Shown here one piece after another: positions 6,184 to 9,998 of a stretch of 9,998 nt of DNA. Location of the stretch: NCBI GenBank assembly GCA_955651735.1, contig CATPAM010000481.1, positions 1 to 9,998 of the forward strand, given 5' to 3'. A program made the translations under genes and the position numbers. This DNA is from Candidatus Acidiferrales bacterium (GTDB taxonomy: Bacteria > Acidobacteriota > Terriglobia > Acidiferrales > UBA7541). Position 1 is the stretch's first letter. Each line of letters begins with the position of its first letter. The notes beneath the pieces were generated by a model. It was not told the DNA's origin. It made no database searches and worked only from the letters and a program-made list of their open reading frames with translations.

Positions 6184-7218
6184 ATGGATCTGTTTGAGCT
6201 GACGCGCGCGCTCGTTGACATCGAGTCCGTGACCGACAACGAAGTCATCGCAGGTGAATTTCTGTTTCGCCATCTTTCTCCGCTCGCCGCGAAATACGGC
6301 GGCCGGGTCGAACGCCTTCCGGTCGAAGCGCAACGCTTTAACGTTTTTGCAAGCTGGGGTCGGCCACTGGTCACCCTCTCGACGCACATGGACACCGTGC
6401 CCCCCTTTTTCCCGTCGAGCGAAGATGAAGAATTTCTCTGGGGGCGCGGTTCCTGCGACGCCAAAGGCATCATCGCCGCCATGATCACCGCTGTCGAACA
6501 ACTCCTCGTGGAAGGCATTTCGGATCTCGCCCTCCTCTTCGTCGTCGGCGAAGAACGAAACAGCGCAGGCGCCCGCGCTGCCGCCAAGACGCCGCGCGGC
6601 TGCAGCTATCTGATCAATGGTGAGCCCACAGAAAACAAATTGTGCGTTGCATCAAAGGGAGCGTTGCGCATTGAGCTGACAGCAAAAGGCCGCCTCGCCC
6701 ATTCCGGATACCCGGAACTAGGAAGCTCGGCAATCCATACGCTCCTGGATGTCCTTAACGACGTCCGCCGTCTCCCTTTGCCGGAAGATTCGTTGCTTGG
6801 AAAAACTACATTGAACATCGGCACAATTTCCGGCGGTCGCGCGCCCAACGTCGTTGCCGACGAGGCCCGAGCGGAGCTCATGTTTCGGTTAGTGGGAGAC
6901 GCCGCTGCCGTGCGAGAGGCCGTTCACCAAACGGTAGCCGGACGAGTGGAGGTCCGCGAGGTCTTGTACATGCCGGTCTTCCACTTTTCCGCCTTCGATG
7001 GCTTGCCGACCACTGTCGTGGCGTTCACCACCGACGTCCCAGCGCTGCACGAAACATGGGGCACGCCCTTTCTGATTGGGCCGGGCAGCATTCATGTGGC
7101 GCACACGGCCGAGGAGCGCATTGCAAAGCGCGAGCTGCGCGATGCGGTGCCGATCTATGCAGGCATGGTCAAACAGCTACTCGCATCGCATGCCGAACCT
7201 TCGAGGAAATCCCAATGA
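6184..7218 (+). CDS. dapE: M20-family metallopeptidase, probable succinyl-diaminopimelate desuccinylase
   Basis: The 344-residue protein is a two-zinc M20 amidohydrolase. Likely ligands and catalytic residues are H68 and D70 (STHMDTVPPF), D92 (GRGSCDAKG), the general base E123 with E124 (VGEERNS), E147 (NGEPTEN) and H307 (HVAHTAEE). The lid domain spans roughly 155-265 and contains AHSGYPELGSSA. DapE releases succinate from N-succinyl-LL-diaminopimelate. M20 paralogues (ArgE, LysK, carboxypeptidase G2) share these motifs, so the call rests on GEPTE plus the operon shared with dapD, which makes the succinylated intermediate. It is somewhat shorter than the 375 of proteobacterial DapE. The ATG has only a weak AGAAAG upstream, which may be part of the riboswitch control. 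It overlaps dapB by ATGA. Confidence 0.82.
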   Translation: MDLFELTRALVDIESVTDNEVIAGEFLFRHLSPLAAKYGGRVERLPVEAQRFNVFASWGRPLVTLSTHMDTVPPFFPSSEDEEFLWGRGSCDAKGIIAAMITAVEQLLVEGISDLALLFVVGEERNSAGARAAAKTPRGCSYLINGEPTENKLCVASKGALRIELTAKGRLAHSGYPELGSSAIHTLLDVLNDVRRLPLPEDSLLGKTTLNIGTISGGRAPNVVADEARAELMFRLVGDAAAVREAVHQTVAGRVEVREVLYMPVFHFSAFDGLPTTVVAFTTDVPALHETWGTPFLIGPGSIHVAHTAEERIAKRELRDAVPIYAGMVKQLLASHAEPSRKSQ

Positions 7219-7916
7219 CGCGCGGACTCGCCATCGTCGGACACGGAAAGATGGGCCGCCTGATCGAACAGCTCGCGCCGGAATACGGCTTCGACATCCG
7301 CCTGATGCTAAACAGCTCCACGAATGCCCACGGTGCAGGCCTCAGCGGCGAAAATCTTCGCGGTGTGGACGCCGCCGTGGAATTTTCTACGCCGTCAGCA
7401 GTCCTCCAGAATATTCGCCGGCTTGCCGCGCTGGGTATTCCAGTAGTAGCGGGCACGACCGGATGGTTTCAGCAGTTGCCCTGCGCGCGCGCGGCCGTCC
7501 AATCGGGCGGCGGTGCTTTAGTGTGGAGTCCGAATTTCTCCGTCGGTGTTTACCGCTTCCGCCAGATCATCGCGCAGGCCGCCAGCGCCTTCGCGGCTGA
7601 ACACGAGTACGAGGCGTGGGGCTGGGAAATCCATCACGCCGCCAAGCGAGACGCACCCTCCGGCACGCTGTTGGCGGTCGCTCAAGAAATGAAGCAGGCC
7701 GGTTTCGAACGCGCTATCAACTTAAGCGCGAATCGCGCTGGCGCCCATCCCGGAACCCATGAGATTGGCTTCGATTCCAGCGCCGACACCATCACCATCC
7801 GCCACACGGCCAGAAGCCGTGAAGGATTCGCACGCGGCGCGCTGCGCGCGGCGCGCTGGATACTCGGCAAAAGCGGAGTCTTCGAATTTCGCGAGATCGT
7901 AAACGAATTGGGCTGA
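7215..7916 (+). CDS. dapB: 4-hydroxy-tetrahydrodipicolinate reductase
   Basis: DapB reduces the product of DapA to tetrahydrodipicolinate with NAD(P)H. The 233-residue protein has the Rossmann motif GHGKMG (9-14), AVEFSTP (54-60), VAGTTGW (78-84), SPNFSVGV (105-112), the active-site EIHHAAKRDAPSGT (138-151; H140/H141, K144), and late IRHTARSREGFARGALRAARW. It is shorter than the 270-residue E. coli enzyme, mainly between the Rossmann motif and the VEFSTP strand, but nothing essential seems missing. The frame is open upstream inside dapE; the ATG at 7215 is chosen for its GAGGA about seven bases before it, the ATGA overlap with dapE, and the family N-terminus. Confidence 0.95.
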   Translation: MTRGLAIVGHGKMGRLIEQLAPEYGFDIRLMLNSSTNAHGAGLSGENLRGVDAAVEFSTPSAVLQNIRRLAALGIPVVAGTTGWFQQLPCARAAVQSGGGALVWSPNFSVGVYRFRQIIAQAASAFAAEHEYEAWGWEIHHAAKRDAPSGTLLAVAQEMKQAGFERAINLSANRAGAHPGTHEIGFDSSADTITIRHTARSREGFARGALRAARWILGKSGVFEFREIVNELG

Positions 7917-7918
7917 TT

Positions 7919-7940
7919 CGTGGCCCGTTTGCCGGCCACG
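7919..7940 (+). other. Intercistronic stem-loop between dapB and dapA
   Basis: CGTGGCC (7919-7925) pairs perfectly with GGCCACG (7934-7940) around eight bases. It occupies the only real gap in the dap operon (74 bp). It is followed by GTAAAAAA and not by a T-run, so it does not look like a plus-strand terminator; it may be an mRNA processing or stability element. Confidence 0.45.
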
Positions 7941-7990
7941 CGTAAAAAATGCAAACGCTAGGCGCAAAGAATCGATAAGGAGACAACATC

Positions 7991-8893
7991 ATGTTCACAG
8001 GCTGCGGTACTGCACTGGTTACTCCATTTCAGAATGACTTCTCGCTCGACGAAGCCGCTCTGCGTCGGCTGGTGCGGCGTCAAGTTGACGCCGGAGTCCA
8101 TTTTCTCGTGCCCTGCGGAACAACCGGTGAAAGCCCCACGCTCACGCAAGACGAGCGCCGACGCGTCGTGGAAATCACGTTAGAGGAAGCGCACGGCAAA
8201 GTGCCCGTGGTCGCCGGAGCCGGCGGCTACGACACCGTGGAAGTCGCACGCGCCGCGCGCGAGTATGAGGCGATGGGCGTCAACGGCATTCTTTCCGTCG
8301 CGCCTTATTACAACAAGCCCACGCAGGAAGGCCTGTACCAACATTTTCGCTTTATTGCCGGCGCCGTCTCGCTACCGATCATGCTGTACAACGTCCCCGG
8401 TCGCACCGGAGTTAACATTGAGCCCGCCACCGTAAAGCGCCTGTGGGCCATCGAAACGATTGTGGGCATCAAGGAGGCGTCAGGGAACATTTCGCAAATG
8501 GCCTCCATCGCCGCGCAGGTGCCGGAACATTTCGTGGTGCTCTCCGGCGACGACGCCATCACGTTGCCGCTTTTCGCGGTCGGTGGCCGTGGCGTAGTTT
8601 CCGTTGCCTCCAACGAAATCCCCGCCGAAATGGCCAATCTCTGCAATTTCGCTTTGCAAAGTAATCTTTCAGCCGCGCGCGCAATCCACGTACGGTATCT
8701 TCCGCTAATGGAGGTGAATTTCGTGGAATCCAATCCGATTCCCGTGAAGGCAGCCATGGCCGACATGGGATTGCTGCAGGCAGTCTGGCGGCTTCCTCTG
8801 GTGGCGCCGAGCGCCGCTTCCCTGGCGCGCATTCATTCCGTTCTTGAAACGCTCGGGCTGATCGAGAAAACCTATGCTGCCGTCAGAGATTGA
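7991..8893 (+). CDS. dapA: 4-hydroxy-tetrahydrodipicolinate synthase
   Basis: DapA condenses pyruvate with aspartate semialdehyde, the first committed step to diaminopimelate and lysine. The 300-residue TIM barrel aligns without gaps to the E. coli enzyme through its core: T44/T45 in GTTGES, Y107 in PYYNKP, Y133 and R138 in YNVPGRTG, and the Schiff-base lysine K161 in GIKEASG. At the allosteric lysine site S48, E84 and Y106 are kept, but E. coli H53, H56 and N80 are replaced by Q53, R56 and Y80, so feedback inhibition may be weak. The ATG has a strong AAGGAG seven bases upstream, the best ribosome site in this operon, consistent with independent translation after the 74-bp gap. It overlaps dapD by 20 bp. 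Confidence 0.97.
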   Translation: MFTGCGTALVTPFQNDFSLDEAALRRLVRRQVDAGVHFLVPCGTTGESPTLTQDERRRVVEITLEEAHGKVPVVAGAGGYDTVEVARAAREYEAMGVNGILSVAPYYNKPTQEGLYQHFRFIAGAVSLPIMLYNVPGRTGVNIEPATVKRLWAIETIVGIKEASGNISQMASIAAQVPEHFVVLSGDDAITLPLFAVGGRGVVSVASNEIPAEMANLCNFALQSNLSAARAIHVRYLPLMEVNFVESNPIPVKAAMADMGLLQAVWRLPLVAPSAASLARIHSVLETLGLIEKTYAAVRD

Positions 8894-9713
8894 GCAGCTA
8901 TTTGACTGTCCTCCGTCGCGGTATACGGAAGAACACCGCCGCATCTTCGAGTCCTTCAAAGGCGCGTTGAATCGGGGCGAAGTGCGCGCCGCCGAACCTG
9001 ATGCTGCATCGAAAACCGGCTGGCGCGTTAACGGTTGGGTGAAGAAAGGCATCCTACTCGGATTTCGCATGGGCAAAGTGGTTGATATGTCTATCGACCG
9101 CCTTCGCCAACCCTTTTTCGACAAAGACGCCTATCCACCCAAGGCACTAAGCCTCGCCAGCCAGGTGCGAATTGTTCCCGGCGGCTCCAGCATTCGCGAT
9201 GCTGCGTACGTCGGACGTGGTGTCACGTGCATGCCGCCGATGTTCATCAATACCGGTGCGTACGTCGATGATGGCACGATGGTTGATTCGCACGCCTTGA
9301 TCGGAAGTTGCGCGCAGGTCGGACGAAACTGCCACATCTCCGCAGGTGCGCAAATTGGCGGCGTTCTCGAGCCGATCGGCGCCATCCCGGTGATTATTGA
9401 GGATGAAGTCATGGTCGGGGGGAATTGCGGCGTGTACGAGGGCGTTGTCGTCAAGCGCCGCGCCGTGCTCGGCAGCGGGGTAATACTGAATGGCTCAACC
9501 GCTGTGTATGATCTGGTGCGCGAACAAATTTATGCAGCGACGGACTGCACCCCGCTCGTGATTCCGGAAGAAGCCGTTGTCGTTCCTGGTTCCCGCGCGA
9601 TTTCGCAACCTGCAGGGCGGCGCTGGGCTTTATCTCTTTACACTCCCATTATTGTTAAGTATCGCGACGCGAGAACGAATGAGCGCGTCCAGTTGGAGGG
9701 CCTTTTCCGCTAG
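8874..9713 (+). CDS. dapD: Tetrahydrodipicolinate N-succinyltransferase
   Basis: DapD transfers succinyl from succinyl-CoA to tetrahydrodipicolinate, committing it to the succinylase branch. The 279-residue protein has the DapD N-terminal helical domain (GWVKKGILLGFRMGKVV, 54-70) followed by a left-handed beta-helix of hexapeptide repeats from about 108 to 210. The latter includes PMFINTGAYVDDGTMVDSHA (122-141), IGSCAQVGRNCHISAGAQIG (143-162) and GGVLEPIGAIPVIIEDEV (162-179), all diagnostic of this trimeric acyltransferase family. An acetyltransferase (DapH) is less likely, since that family is shorter and lacks this N-terminal domain. The ATG at 8874 lies inside dapA, with a weak GAGA about eight bases before it; later starts would remove conserved N-terminal sequence. 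It is the last clear gene of the operon. Confidence 0.94.
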   Translation: MLPSEIEQLFDCPPSRYTEEHRRIFESFKGALNRGEVRAAEPDAASKTGWRVNGWVKKGILLGFRMGKVVDMSIDRLRQPFFDKDAYPPKALSLASQVRIVPGGSSIRDAAYVGRGVTCMPPMFINTGAYVDDGTMVDSHALIGSCAQVGRNCHISAGAQIGGVLEPIGAIPVIIEDEVMVGGNCGVYEGVVVKRRAVLGSGVILNGSTAVYDLVREQIYAATDCTPLVIPEEAVVVPGSRAISQPAGRRWALSLYTPIIVKYRDARTNERVQLEGLFR

Positions 9714-9998
9714 CTCCCGCCAGAGCTGCTCCGTCTGACATGGTTTGGTCGCAGGTGGTCAGCCTCTTTCAACCTTAATGTTCCGCCGCCGTCAAGAATC
9801 CCTTCGTCAACGTAGTTCCACTGGACGCCTACTCTGCAAGCCTCTCACACACAGACCGCTGGCTCGGTAAAAGCGGCGGACCGTCCCATTACTATCCATA
9901 GATGGGGTTTCTGGGAAACGCCGGCCACTCTGCGCTGCCCCCAACAGCCCCATCACTAACTGTTGCCAGAATCGGGCATTATACGGGCGTCCAAAGGG
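9714..9998. other. Downstream region without a supported gene
   Basis: No frame with a credible start and length is seen on either strand. A minus-strand TATAAT (9983-9978) could be the -10 box of a leftward promoter, but its -35 would lie beyond the window. Small inverted repeats occur (for example CCGCT 9856-9860 with AGCGG 9872-9876) without a T-run. I found no terminator for the dap operon. Confidence 0.4.

Noticed and set aside
6096..6587. Minus-strand open frame overlapping the riboswitch end and the start of dapE
   Set aside because: It is antisense to dapE and to structured riboswitch RNA, and shows no conserved motif.
7919..7950. dapB-dapA hairpin as a transcription terminator
   Set aside because: The stem is followed by an A-run on the plus strand rather than T, and the dap genes continue in the same direction.
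9710..9850. Minus-strand stretch reading WNYVDEGILDGGGTLRLKEA, somewhat protein-like
   Set aside because: It is only about 47 codons between stops, has no start codon or ribosome site, and I do not recognise a family; too little to call a gene or pseudogene.
1..9998. Search by eye for CRISPR arrays, insertion-sequence ends, phage or defence genes, tRNA and rRNA
   Set aside because: No regularly spaced repeats, transposase motifs, cloverleaf sequences or rRNA-like stretches were seen; the window is core metabolism.

Overview
The window holds two divergent amino-acid biosynthesis operons that face away from one compact control region. Each operon appears to be controlled by its own RNA-based premature-termination switch. 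The DNA is fairly GC-rich, genes are tightly packed and mostly overlap by 1-20 nt. The gene content (a stripped his cluster ending H-F-A, long-form HisG, and dapE-dapB-dapA-dapD behind a lysine riboswitch) fits a free-living soil-type bacterium. My guess is Acidobacteriota, but this is inference from general resemblance; no marker gene here proves it.

Left edge (1-434): a minus-strand gene start encoding an N-terminal membrane anchor runs off the window at base 1. A plus-strand remnant (220-378) keeps the C-terminal ICPYSN region of an Ohr/OsmC-type peroxidase but lacks the rest of the protein.

Minus strand, 435-5820, transcribed right to left: promoter, hisL leader peptide, antiterminator/terminator, then hisI-hisG-hisD-hisB-hisH-hisF-hisA. 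This covers most of the path from PRPP + ATP to histidine. Phosphoribosyl-ATP pyrophosphatase (hisE), the aminotransferase (hisC) and histidinol-phosphate phosphatase are not in the window. The 26-residue leader peptide has 8 His codons, five of them consecutive. The RNA can fold either into a 15-bp antiterminator that starts just after the His codons or into a classic GC stem plus U-run terminator.

Plus strand, 5880-9713: promoter, L-box lysine riboswitch (5918-6119), a short candidate terminator, then dapE-dapB-dapA-dapD, four enzymes of the succinylase route to diaminopimelate and lysine. DapA keeps all catalytic residues but has lost several residues used for lysine feedback in the E. coli enzyme, which would fit control resting mainly on the riboswitch.

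Right edge (9714-9998): no supported gene. I found no mobile element, CRISPR array, tRNA or rRNA. The most noteworthy content is the back-to-back control region 5612-6183, in which a translation-coupled histidine attenuator and a metabolite-binding lysine riboswitch sit only about 130 bp apart.
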